Below, in pieces: positions 1 to 6,860 of a stretch of 64,000 bases of DNA. The notes below the pieces were generated by a model, which worked only from the letters and a program-made list of their open reading frames with translations, was not told where the DNA came from and did not search any database. Source of the stretch: JAVKEN01 sp040221415. GTDB taxonomy: Bacteria; Pseudomonadota; Alphaproteobacteria; Rickettsiales; JABSSG01. How positions within the stretch are numbered: position 1 is the first letter of the stretch; each line of letters opens with the position of its first letter. The stretch lies in NCBI GenBank assembly GCA_040221415.1, contig JAVKEN010000001.1, forward strand, positions 80,256 to 144,255. The letters run 5' to 3'. The position numbers and the translations under genes are program-made.

Positions 1-320
1 TTTGAATTAAGCTCGCTTTTAACTTTTTTTATAGCAATATAAACTGGGTTCAACTTTTCCAAAAAAGCGTTTTCTTCAAATTGTAGTCTCTCGCCAGATA
101 GAACTGGACCCATGTTTTGTCTGAAGATCAGGTCCATTCCCAATGATTGAAGAACAACTAATATATCAGAAAAAATTATTGCCGCGTCAAAATCAAACCT
201 TTGAATTGGTTGTAAGGTAACTTTCGCTGCCAAAGAAGGATTATAACATAGGTTTAAAAAAGACCCAGCCTGCTCTTTTGTAAGGTTATATTCTGGTAGA
301 TACCTACCTGCCTGTCTCAT
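1..320 (-). CDS. hemE: Uroporphyrinogen decarboxylase, partial (C-terminus outside window)
   Basis: Decarboxylates uroporphyrinogen III to coproporphyrinogen III in cytosolic haem synthesis. The visible N-terminal part contains the family signature MRQAGRYLPEY, then LQPIQRFDFDAAIIFSDIL, which carries the conserved aspartates of the substrate pocket. The gene runs off the left edge. The first ATG (318-320) falls inside the signature, yet the conserved residues IPVWF continue in frame upstream to about 335, and the frame stays open to 371 with no ATG, GTG or TTG. The true start may therefore be a rare ATT/ATA codon or may reflect a sequence change. Its position beside ppsR across an AT-rich gap matches the alphaproteobacterial origin region. 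hemC and hemD occur at 32.7-34.3 kb. Confidence 0.93.
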   Translation of the reverse strand, partial: MRQAGRYLPEYNLTKEQAGSFLNLCYNPSLAAKVTLQPIQRFDFDAAIIFSDILVVLQSLGMDLIFRQNMGPVLSGERLQFEENAFLEKLNPVYIAIKKVKSELNS

Positions 321-395
321 GAACCAAACTGGTATTCGTTTATTAAAATTAAATATAATTAACTCTTTATATTATTTTGTTGTTTGACGACTTTA

Positions 396-404
396 TGTGG
401 ATAA
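396..404 (-). promoter_or_regulatory. DnaA box (TTATCCACA), perfect match
   Basis: The plus strand reads TGTGGATAA, the exact reverse complement of the consensus DnaA box. It lies on the hemE side of the putative origin, followed by an A-rich run. Confidence 0.8.
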
Positions 405-583
405 AAAAACATACACATATATATTAACAAGGATGATATAAAAAAAACTAAAGAAATCAATTAATAAAGCCAACAAAATAATTAATATCAACATTTGCAC
501 AATCTAACAAAATGACTTTTTAACATGTTGAAAAAAACTATAATGAATTCTTATTAACTAAGACGATTTGAAAAAAGCACTTT

Positions 584-592
584 TTATCCACA
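584..592 (+). promoter_or_regulatory. DnaA box (TTATCCACA), perfect match
   Basis: Exact consensus DnaA box ending 17 bp before the ppsR start codon. It points opposite to the box at 396-404. Its closeness to ppsR means DnaA binding could also affect ppsR transcription (inference). Confidence 0.8.
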
Positions 593-609
593 ATTTATAA
601 ACAACATTT

Positions 610-1425
610 ATGAAAACTATAAACATTCATTTAATATCTGACTCCACCGGAGAGACGTTATTACTTATGTCGAAAGCGTTGCTAAGTCAATTTGATGGGC
701 TTCAAGTAAAGGAATATACTTGGAGCATGACAAGGAGCGAAGCTCAACTAGACAGAGTGATTGAGAGTGTGAAGCAAAAAAACGGAGTTGTTCTATACAC
801 TCTGGCTGAAGAGGGTCTTAAAACAAGACTCATGCAGTTTTGCAAAGAAAATAAAATATTTTGTGTTGAAGCTTTAGAGCATCTAACTAAAACATTTTCA
901 GAGTATTTAGGAAAAAAGCCTAACCCAGCCATCGGCAAACAACACGCTATTGACCAAAGCTATTTTCAAAGAATTGAAGCGATGAATTTCACCATCTCTC
1001 ATGATGACGGTCAAATTTCTGAACAAATTGAAAATGCAGAAATAGTACTTTTAGGGCCTTCAAGAACGTCAAAATCGCCTACTTCTATGTATTTGGCGTT
1101 TAGGGGGTTTAAGACTGCCAACATTCCAATTATAAAAGAGGTTGGAATTGATGAAAGTTTTTTAAAAAACAAAGAAATTTTCTTTATAGGCTTAACAATA
1201 AGCCCTAAAAGACTAGTTGAAATAAGAAAGAATAGACTTCTCTCTCTGAATGAAAAAAGAGAAACTCAATATACCGACTTAGATAGCGTAAAAGAAGAGG
1301 TGGTTTTTGCAAAAAAAATATGCTTAAAACACAACATCTCCCTCATTGATGTAACCAGAAGATCTGTTGAAGAGACTTCTGCACAAATTATTCAGATGTA
1401 CTATGAGAGAAAAAAGAAAAAGTAG
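610..1425 (+). CDS. ppsR: Pyruvate,phosphate dikinase / PEP synthase regulatory protein (DUF299)
   Basis: Bifunctional kinase/pyrophosphorylase family that switches PEP synthase or PPDK on and off by threonine phosphorylation. It begins with the family N-terminus HLISDSTGETL and has the P-loop-like nucleotide motif GPSRTSKSPTS at about residues 150-160, followed by the usual LAFRGFKTANIPI segment. At 271 residues it is full length. It is the first gene right of the putative origin, the position of Caulobacter and Rickettsia gene 0001/RP001. It overlaps aroE by 23 bp. The maf gene often found next in this cluster is absent. Whether the target is PPDK or PEP synthase cannot be told from this window. 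Confidence 0.93.
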   Translation: MKTINIHLISDSTGETLLLMSKALLSQFDGLQVKEYTWSMTRSEAQLDRVIESVKQKNGVVLYTLAEEGLKTRLMQFCKENKIFCVEALEHLTKTFSEYLGKKPNPAIGKQHAIDQSYFQRIEAMNFTISHDDGQISEQIENAEIVLLGPSRTSKSPTSMYLAFRGFKTANIPIIKEVGIDESFLKNKEIFFIGLTISPKRLVEIRKNRLLSLNEKRETQYTDLDSVKEEVVFAKKICLKHNISLIDVTRRSVEETSAQIIQMYYERKKKK

Positions 1426-2119
1426 ATTTTGTTTGGTTGGTGCGAATATTCAAAATTCTCTTTCTCCAAAAATATTTAATTATTGGTTTGAAAAGCACAA
1501 CTTAAGAGCTACATACGAGTTAAAAGAAATAAAGCCAAATGTTTTTGAAAAAGAGTTTTTGGAGCTATTAAACATATATTATGGGCTTAATGTAACAAGC
1601 CCGTATAAAAAAAGTTGTAAAAAATTTCTACAACACAACGACCTGTCATCCATAAACGCTATAAAAGAAAAAAAAGGCTTTAACACAGACCTTAAAGGTT
1701 TTTTAAAAGCCCTAAAAATAATTGGTCTTAGAAACAACTTTTATAACAGCAAAAAAGTTTTGGTTCTGGGGAGAGGAGGCACAGCACATACGTTGTTGCA
1801 AAAAGAAAGTCTGAACAAAAAAAGGTTTGATGTTTTGATCAGAGATAAAAAACACAAACCTATTGAAGCGCGGGGAGTGTTTTATCTTAAAAGTCCACCT
1901 AGAGAAGAATATGAATTTGTAATTAACTGCACCACTAAAAAAAAGCTACTTTTTGACAAAATAAAAACGAAGCATTATTTAGATTTAAACTACACACTGG
2001 AAGAAAGAGGCTTGTTTCCTAAGGCAATGCTTTTGCATCAAGCGGCAGAATCTTTTTTTCTTTGGTTCGGGTTTAGGCCGGCTATGACAAAACAACTAAG
2101 AAAAATTGTAGGCATATGA
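1403..2119 (+). CDS. aroE: Shikimate 5-dehydrogenase
   Basis: Reduces 3-dehydroshikimate to shikimate with NADPH. The shikimate-binding SLSP motif, the catalytic-lysine segment GLNVTSPYK, the GFNTD aspartate motif, the nucleotide-binding glycine loop LGRGGTA and the C-terminal LLHQAAESFFLWFG are all present in order. The ATG at 1403 gives 238 residues; a TTG at 1367 would extend it 12 residues into ppsR with no homology, so I prefer 1403. It overlaps coaE by ATGA. The sequence is divergent and lysine-rich, as expected for an AT-rich genome, but catalytic residues are kept. Together with the DAHP synthase at 62.8 kb it supports a working shikimate pathway. Confidence 0.9.
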   Translation: MREKRKSRFCLVGANIQNSLSPKIFNYWFEKHNLRATYELKEIKPNVFEKEFLELLNIYYGLNVTSPYKKSCKKFLQHNDLSSINAIKEKKGFNTDLKGFLKALKIIGLRNNFYNSKKVLVLGRGGTAHTLLQKESLNKKRFDVLIRDKKHKPIEARGVFYLKSPPREEYEFVINCTTKKKLLFDKIKTKHYLDLNYTLEERGLFPKAMLLHQAAESFFLWFGFRPAMTKQLRKIVGI

Positions 2120-2697
2120 AAAAAATCGCCATAACAGGAACTATGGGATCAGGAAAAACTTTTCTATTAAATATTATAAAAAAAATGGGGCACGAAACAT
2201 TTAATAGTGATGTAGAGGTGCAAAAACTTTTAAGTCACAACCAAAAAATTAGAGGGTACATTAAAGAATTCTATCCAGACTCTGTAAGAGGCGGGAAAGT
2301 TAATAAAGATGTTTTATCGCAAAAATTATTTAAAAAAAATAAATTTCAAGAATATGAGAAGTTAGTTCATGCACAGCTAAAAAAGATAAAAGAAGGCTTT
2401 GTAAAAACCCATTCAAACAAAGATCTTATTTTTTTTGAAGTGCCCCTTTTGTTTGAGAAAAAACTTGAGAAAGAGTATGATGTTATCATATTGGCAGACT
2501 CTTCAACAGAAGACATAGAAAAAAGAGTGTTAGAAAGGTCTGTTGAGGGTTGTAAAAACAAAATTCAAAAGCTTAGAAGCATGCAAATACCAAACAATGA
2601 TAAAAAAAAGTTTGTAGACTTTATAATTGATTGTTCTGCTTCTAAAGATAGAATTGTTACTCAAGTTAAGAAAGTGATAAAAAAATGCGAGAAATAG
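2116..2697 (+). CDS. coaE: Dephospho-CoA kinase
   Basis: Phosphorylates the 3'-hydroxyl of dephospho-CoA, the last step of CoA synthesis. The protein opens with a P-loop, GTMGSGKT (residues 8-15), followed by the NSDVEVQKLL segment that carries the conserved aspartate. PLLFEK and the LERS region fit the lid and CoA domain. At 193 residues it has normal length. Its start overlaps the aroE stop (ATGA) and its end overlaps dnaQ by 13 bp, so the three genes are probably one transcript. The order aroE-coaE-dnaQ is the conserved origin-proximal order in alphaproteobacteria. Confidence 0.93.
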   Translation: MKKIAITGTMGSGKTFLLNIIKKMGHETFNSDVEVQKLLSHNQKIRGYIKEFYPDSVRGGKVNKDVLSQKLFKKNKFQEYEKLVHAQLKKIKEGFVKTHSNKDLIFFEVPLLFEKKLEKEYDVIILADSSTEDIEKRVLERSVEGCKNKIQKLRSMQIPNNDKKKFVDFIIDCSASKDRIVTQVKKVIKKCEK

Positions 2698-3368
2698 TTT
2701 TAGATACAGAAACCACGGGTTTAGACCCTAGCGGCGGCCATAGAATTATTGAGATAGGCTGCATTGAAATAGAAAACAGAATTAAAACTGGAAGGGTTTT
2801 TCACAAATATATCAATCCAAAGAGAGACGTGCCTGACGAGGCCTTTAGAGTTCATGGAATAAGCTCAGAGTTTTTAAAAGACAAGCCTTGTTTCGAGGAT
2901 GTTTGTGACGAGTTTTTAAATTTTATCGGGGAAGAAAAACTCGTTATACATAATGCAAAGTTTGACATGAAATTTATTAATTTTGAGCTTTCTAAAGCTG
3001 GGAAGCCAGAGGTTTCTTTTGAAAGAGCCATAGACACTTTAATAATGGCTAGAAAAAAATATCCTGGTTCTCCTGCGAGTTTGGACGCTTTGTGCAAGCG
3101 TTTCGGAGTAAGTCTTGAATCAAGGGAAAAGCACGGGGCCTTGTTGGATTCTGAGTTGCTTTTCGAGGTGTATTTTGAGCTTTGTGGGGGAAGACAAAAC
3201 AAGCTTGAGCTTTCTTACAAATCAAAGAAGGTTGATAAAGGGGGGGGTGCTGAGTTGGCTCCTCGTATAGATATACCAAAAAGGGATTTTGTTGTCTCAG
3301 AGGAAGAAGAAGCTCTGCATGCAGAACTTCTTAAAAAAATTAACAACCCTTTGTGGCAAAAAGCTTAA
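2685..3368 (+). CDS. dnaQ: DNA polymerase III epsilon subunit (3'-5' proofreading exonuclease)
   Basis: Proofreading exonuclease of the replicative polymerase. ExoI is the N-terminal LDTETTGLDP with catalytic Asp and Glu; ExoII lies in VIHNAKFDMKFIN; ExoIII is REKHGALLDSELL with the HxxxxD pair. At 227 residues it is typical. A short C-terminal tail after residue 185 should hold the polymerase alpha-binding region; it is charged and poorly conserved. It overlaps coaE upstream and meets secB tail to tail with a 4 bp overlap. Confidence 0.95.
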   Translation: MREIVLDTETTGLDPSGGHRIIEIGCIEIENRIKTGRVFHKYINPKRDVPDEAFRVHGISSEFLKDKPCFEDVCDEFLNFIGEEKLVIHNAKFDMKFINFELSKAGKPEVSFERAIDTLIMARKKYPGSPASLDALCKRFGVSLESREKHGALLDSELLFEVYFELCGGRQNKLELSYKSKKVDKGGGAELAPRIDIPKRDFVVSEEEEALHAELLKKINNPLWQKA

Positions 3369-3829
3369 TTAGTTTTTGTGCCTTTTTGACTCATATACAG
3401 CGCTCCAAAATCAACAGGGTTTACCATAAGCGGCTGAAAACCACCGTCCCTAGTAGCGTCAGCAATTATGCTTCTAGCAAAAGGAAAAAGAAGATTTGGG
3501 CAGTAAATTAATAAAATTTGTTCTTTCTGGTTTTCGTCGGCTATATTTTCTACGGTGAATAAGCCAGCATATTCTAGCTCAACTACAAATAAAGACTCCT
3601 CTTCCAACAATGCTTTAGCATTGATTAAAAGCGTTACCTCGTAATTGTTCTCAGATATATTTTTAACTTTTATATCGAGACCTAGATCTATCTTTGGGGG
3701 AGTTTTAATTTTTGTTAAACTCAAAGGAGCGCCAGGATTCTCAAAAGACAAATCTTTTACATATTGTGAGTTAATAGTAACATTCGGTTGTGCTTTGTTA
3801 TTTGAAGGTTCTTTTTTAGTCTCAGTCAT
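3365..3829 (-). CDS. secB: Protein-export chaperone SecB
   Basis: Tetrameric cytosolic chaperone that keeps presecretory proteins unfolded and delivers them to SecA (secA is at 46.8-49.5 kb). The conserved QYVKDLSFENPGAP motif lies at about residues 22-35, and the C-terminal region LLFPFARSIIADATRDGGFQ is the family hallmark. At 154 residues it has normal length. It is the only leftward gene between 610 and 15.8 kb. It is convergent with dnaQ and divergent from ftsA, with 63 bp between the start codons. secB after dnaQ is part of the alphaproteobacterial origin cluster. Confidence 0.95.
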   Translation of the reverse strand: MTETKKEPSNNKAQPNVTINSQYVKDLSFENPGAPLSLTKIKTPPKIDLGLDIKVKNISENNYEVTLLINAKALLEEESLFVVELEYAGLFTVENIADENQKEQILLIYCPNLLFPFARSIIADATRDGGFQPLMVNPVDFGALYMSQKGTKTN

Positions 3830-3892
3830 TTTTTATCCATATTTATTTGTAGAAAATCTGCTATATTTGATAGACGTCGAGAAGATTAACAT

Positions 3893-5089
3893 ATGTTGTT
3901 TGAAAAAAAAAATAATTTCTGCTTTGTTGATGTAGGGTCCTATAAAACGGTGTGTCTGATTTGTAGGATAAATGGTACACGGGCTCACTACTTATCAAGC
4001 GGCATTGTAAAGACCAGGGGCATAAAACGCGGGAAAATTAATGATGCAGGCGAGCTTAAGGCCTCTATTCTAGCGGCTGTCTTTGAGGCTGAGCAAGCTG
4101 CCTCAGTTAATGTAGACGAGGTGGTGATTTCCATTTCTTCGACAGAGTGTTTTGAAAAAAAAGCAATAGTAAGAGATTATTTGTTTGGAAAGCAAGTTTC
4201 TAAAGGTGATATCAAGAAGCTGGTTAACAAAAGCCTTTCGGAGTTGGACTCATCAAAGCATGAGGTCATTCACAACTTTTCAAACAGGTTTTGCTTAGAT
4301 GATATAACCGTGGTTAAGAACCCCGAGAATTTATTTGCGGACAGTATAGAGGCGGAAGTATACATGGTTTATAGTAATATTTCGCACCTTGTTAATGTTG
4401 CTACAATCTTGGCGGGGTGTCATTTAAAACCACTAGAGTTTGTTCTTGATGTGTATGCCTCATCACTGGCGGTTTTGCCTGATGGAGCAAACAAGTCTTT
4501 GGTAATAGATATTGGAGGCGACTCAACAAAATACGGTTTTTTTGATGACGGAGCTTTGAGCAACAGCGGTACAATTTTGATAGGAGGCTCTAATATTACA
4601 AAAGATATAGCAGCTTTTTTCTCAACTAGTTTTGAGGAAGCAGAAAGATTAAAAACCGTATATGGTGATTTGTTATCACTTTCCGACAACAAACTTGTTC
4701 CTATTAAGCAAGCTCTAAATCCAAAAGAAGGCGCATCAAACTCTATAAAAGGGTACGATTTAAATCAGGTGATTTTAGCTCGCTTGGAAGAGTTGGCAGA
4801 AATAGTCCAAAAAAAAGTTTCTCATTTAAAGTTCTCAACAATTTATCTCACAGGAGGAGGTGCTAAAATTCCAGGAACGGCAAAGCTTTTTGAAAATGTT
4901 GTTAAAAAACGTGTTGAAGTTTGTGATTCAAAATTTAGCGTTGGAAACTCAAAGGTCGAAAAAGATCCAACATATTTTACGGCTATTGGTTTAGTTAAAT
5001 GTTTTCTATTTGATCGTGCTGCTTCCGGTGTATCTCTTGCTACAAACCCCTTGTTAAAAATCTTGAATTGGTTAAAAGCAAATTTCTAA
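3893..5089 (+). CDS. ftsA: Cell division protein FtsA
   Basis: Actin-like ATPase that tethers FtsZ filaments to the membrane. The phosphate-1 loop is FVDVGSYKT near the N-terminus, phosphate-2 is IDIGGDSTKYG (about residues 205-215), and the adenosine motif is LTGGGAKIPG near residue 320; the SHS2 insertion lies between. The C-terminus ends in LLKILNWLKANF, consistent with the amphipathic membrane-targeting helix. At 398 residues it is slightly short. It stands alone: neither ftsQ nor ftsZ nor other dcw genes are adjacent, unlike most relatives. The codons after the start contain a run of eleven A. Confidence 0.88.
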   Translation: MLFEKKNNFCFVDVGSYKTVCLICRINGTRAHYLSSGIVKTRGIKRGKINDAGELKASILAAVFEAEQAASVNVDEVVISISSTECFEKKAIVRDYLFGKQVSKGDIKKLVNKSLSELDSSKHEVIHNFSNRFCLDDITVVKNPENLFADSIEAEVYMVYSNISHLVNVATILAGCHLKPLEFVLDVYASSLAVLPDGANKSLVIDIGGDSTKYGFFDDGALSNSGTILIGGSNITKDIAAFFSTSFEEAERLKTVYGDLLSLSDNKLVPIKQALNPKEGASNSIKGYDLNQVILARLEELAEIVQKKVSHLKFSTIYLTGGGAKIPGTAKLFENVVKKRVEVCDSKFSVGNSKVEKDPTYFTAIGLVKCFLFDRAASGVSLATNPLLKILNWLKANF

Positions 5090-5146
5090 TATTGCATCAT
5101 AATTTTATACTGCTATCATGCTGTTAGGCATTTTTGAGAGGGAATT

Positions 5147-6757
5147 ATGGTTGGTGGCGCAATCAAAAATGATGCTTCTTTGTTGAAGAAAGTAGACATA
5201 CAAGAATATTTAAAGCGCAGGTTTATTCCTTTGAGGATTGTGGGTGACGTTTTAGAGTTGGGAGTTGTTGAGGGGCTTTCGCAAACAAGCATTAGATACT
5301 TTGCAGACAAATACAGCCTTAAAGTTAAAGTAATAACGATTTCTCGGAGATTTTTTTTGCGAGCTATTCAAAGCAAGTTTTCAGATTTATTTCTAAAAAC
5401 ATCGACACGTAAACTTCAAGAGAAGCTTCCTGTTTTTTCTGCACATAAAACTTTAAGCAAGCCCCAAACTCTAGTTTTGATGTTGATTATTCTCGTTACC
5501 TTAAAAGGGGGGGTGTCCTCGCTTGTGGTGTGGTTTGTGGTATTAAATCTGATTTTTCTCTCTAACACAATATATAAAGCAAAGCTTTTTTTCCAAGGTC
5601 GACTACCTAGAGAAAAAACATTAATGCATAAAGATCAATTGCCAACCTATACTATAATTCTTCCTGTGTTAAAGGAAGATTTATATACAATTAAAGAGCT
5701 GCTGAACTCTATTGCTGAGTTGGATTACCCTAAAAACAAAAAAGACGTAAAGTTAATAGTAGAACAATTTGACAGAACCACTCTTTCGAGTGTCATTGAA
5801 GCGAATTTATTGGAAGAAGTCGATGTGATTTGTGTAAAGAGGGGGGCTCCAAAAACAAAACCCAAAGCATGTAATTATGGCCTAAAATTTGCTAAAGGGG
5901 AATATCTAGTTGTATACGATGCAGAAGACAGGCCGGAGAAAGGCCAACTCAAGAAGGCGGTAGCTGCTTTTCGCAAAGGTCCTAAAAAACTGGTTTGTCT
6001 TCAAGCCTCTTTACGCTTTTATAACAAAAACTCAAATATTATGACGCGCCTTATGGGTGTAGAGTATAGGTTGTGGTTTGATAGATTTTTAGATGCACTT
6101 GAGCGTTCTAGATCACCCATTCCACTTGGAGGAAATAGTAATCACTTCAAGGTTCAAGAGCTTAGAAAGGTTGGGGGGTGGGATAGCTACAATGTCACAG
6201 AAGACGCAGATTTAGGCATAAGGTTGTTTAAAAGGGGATATACAACACAAATGCTATCATCAGAAACTTTTGAAGAAGCTCCAGAAAGTCTGTGGCAGTT
6301 TATTAAGCAGAGATCCAGGTGGATTAAGGGCCACTTGCAGACCTACTTTGTTCATTTGAGGTCATCGAAGCTGTTTTTTAAAAAAGGCAATGTTTTTGCG
6401 TTCATTAATTTTAATGTGTTTTTGTTTTTTTCTTGTTTGGGGTTCTTGTACCCTTTTGTTGCAGCTGTAATGATATTGTTTGCAAGCTTTGTTTGTGGGG
6501 TTAATACTGGGCTCATTTGTAAGGTTAGCATAATAAATATGGCGATTGGATTTGCCTTCAGTTTTTACTCTTTTTATGTCATAGCGCAAGAAGAGGGTTG
6601 TGATAGAAGGTGGAGGTTTTTACTTGCTTTCCTTGCGCCTTTTTATTTCTTTTTGCACTCAATTGCTTCGGTGGTAGCTTTTGTTGAGATTTTTTTCTGC
6701 CCTCATTACTGGCATAAAACACAACACAACTTTCATAACAAACAACATTCCAGTTGA
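5147..6757 (+). CDS. Membrane family 2 glycosyltransferase with N-terminal T2SSE_N/MshEN-like domain
   Basis: Processive-type GT2 enzyme anchored in the inner membrane. Residues about 15-75 (IPLRIVGDVLELGVVEGLSQ) look like the N-terminal domain of type II secretion ATPase GspE, a pairing known in some alphaproteobacterial glycosyltransferases. Two hydrophobic helices follow (about 100-140), then the GT2 core with PTYTIILPVLKE, the DXD-like VVYDAED, the TED motif (NVTEDADLG) and the QRSRW motif at about 387. Three or four C-terminal membrane helices span 420-530. The start is supported by a purine-rich GAGAGGGA just upstream. The polymer or lipid it glycosylates is unknown. It sits alone between ftsA and parE. 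Confidence 0.82.
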   Translation: MVGGAIKNDASLLKKVDIQEYLKRRFIPLRIVGDVLELGVVEGLSQTSIRYFADKYSLKVKVITISRRFFLRAIQSKFSDLFLKTSTRKLQEKLPVFSAHKTLSKPQTLVLMLIILVTLKGGVSSLVVWFVVLNLIFLSNTIYKAKLFFQGRLPREKTLMHKDQLPTYTIILPVLKEDLYTIKELLNSIAELDYPKNKKDVKLIVEQFDRTTLSSVIEANLLEEVDVICVKRGAPKTKPKACNYGLKFAKGEYLVVYDAEDRPEKGQLKKAVAAFRKGPKKLVCLQASLRFYNKNSNIMTRLMGVEYRLWFDRFLDALERSRSPIPLGGNSNHFKVQELRKVGGWDSYNVTEDADLGIRLFKRGYTTQMLSSETFEEAPESLWQFIKQRSRWIKGHLQTYFVHLRSSKLFFKKGNVFAFINFNVFLFFSCLGFLYPFVAAVMILFASFVCGVNTGLICKVSIINMAIGFAFSFYSFYVIAQEEGCDRRWRFLLAFLAPFYFFLHSIASVVAFVEIFFCPHYWHKTQHNFHNKQHSS

Positions 6758-6860
6758 GTTTTTGGCAACAGTTTTGTTTTGTTCGATGGCGAAAGAAAGA
6801 TAATTTATATCCAAAAAACTTTAAGTTTGTTATCATTAGCTCTCTTTAAACAGCGTATAC

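Larger units (their letters stand above)
321..609. other. oriC: Putative chromosomal replication origin (oriC)
   Basis: This is a non-coding, very AT-rich stretch between divergent hemE and ppsR. It contains two perfect DnaA boxes (TTATCCACA), one on each strand, about 180 bp apart, and long A/T tracts between them that could serve as an unwinding element. The hemE/RP001-type (DUF299) junction is the experimentally established origin of Caulobacter crescentus and the proposed origin of Rickettsia prowazekii. The downstream order aroE, coaE, dnaQ, secB also belongs to that conserved cluster. Genes to the right are almost all transcribed away from it for 15 kb. I saw no TTAA-N7-TTAA CtrA sites. 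Exact boundaries are inferred. Confidence 0.85.

Noticed and set aside
321..609. CtrA binding sites in the origin
   Set aside because: Several TTAA tetramers occur but none with the TTAA-N7-TTAA spacing.
2852..3202. Long open frame opposite dnaQ (116 codons)
   Set aside because: It lies wholly within dnaQ on the other strand, has no recognisable motif, and reflects codon bias of the real gene.
3890..3915. Run of eleven A at the start of ftsA as a frameshift or pseudogene sign
   Set aside because: The frame is intact and the following FtsA motifs are in register.
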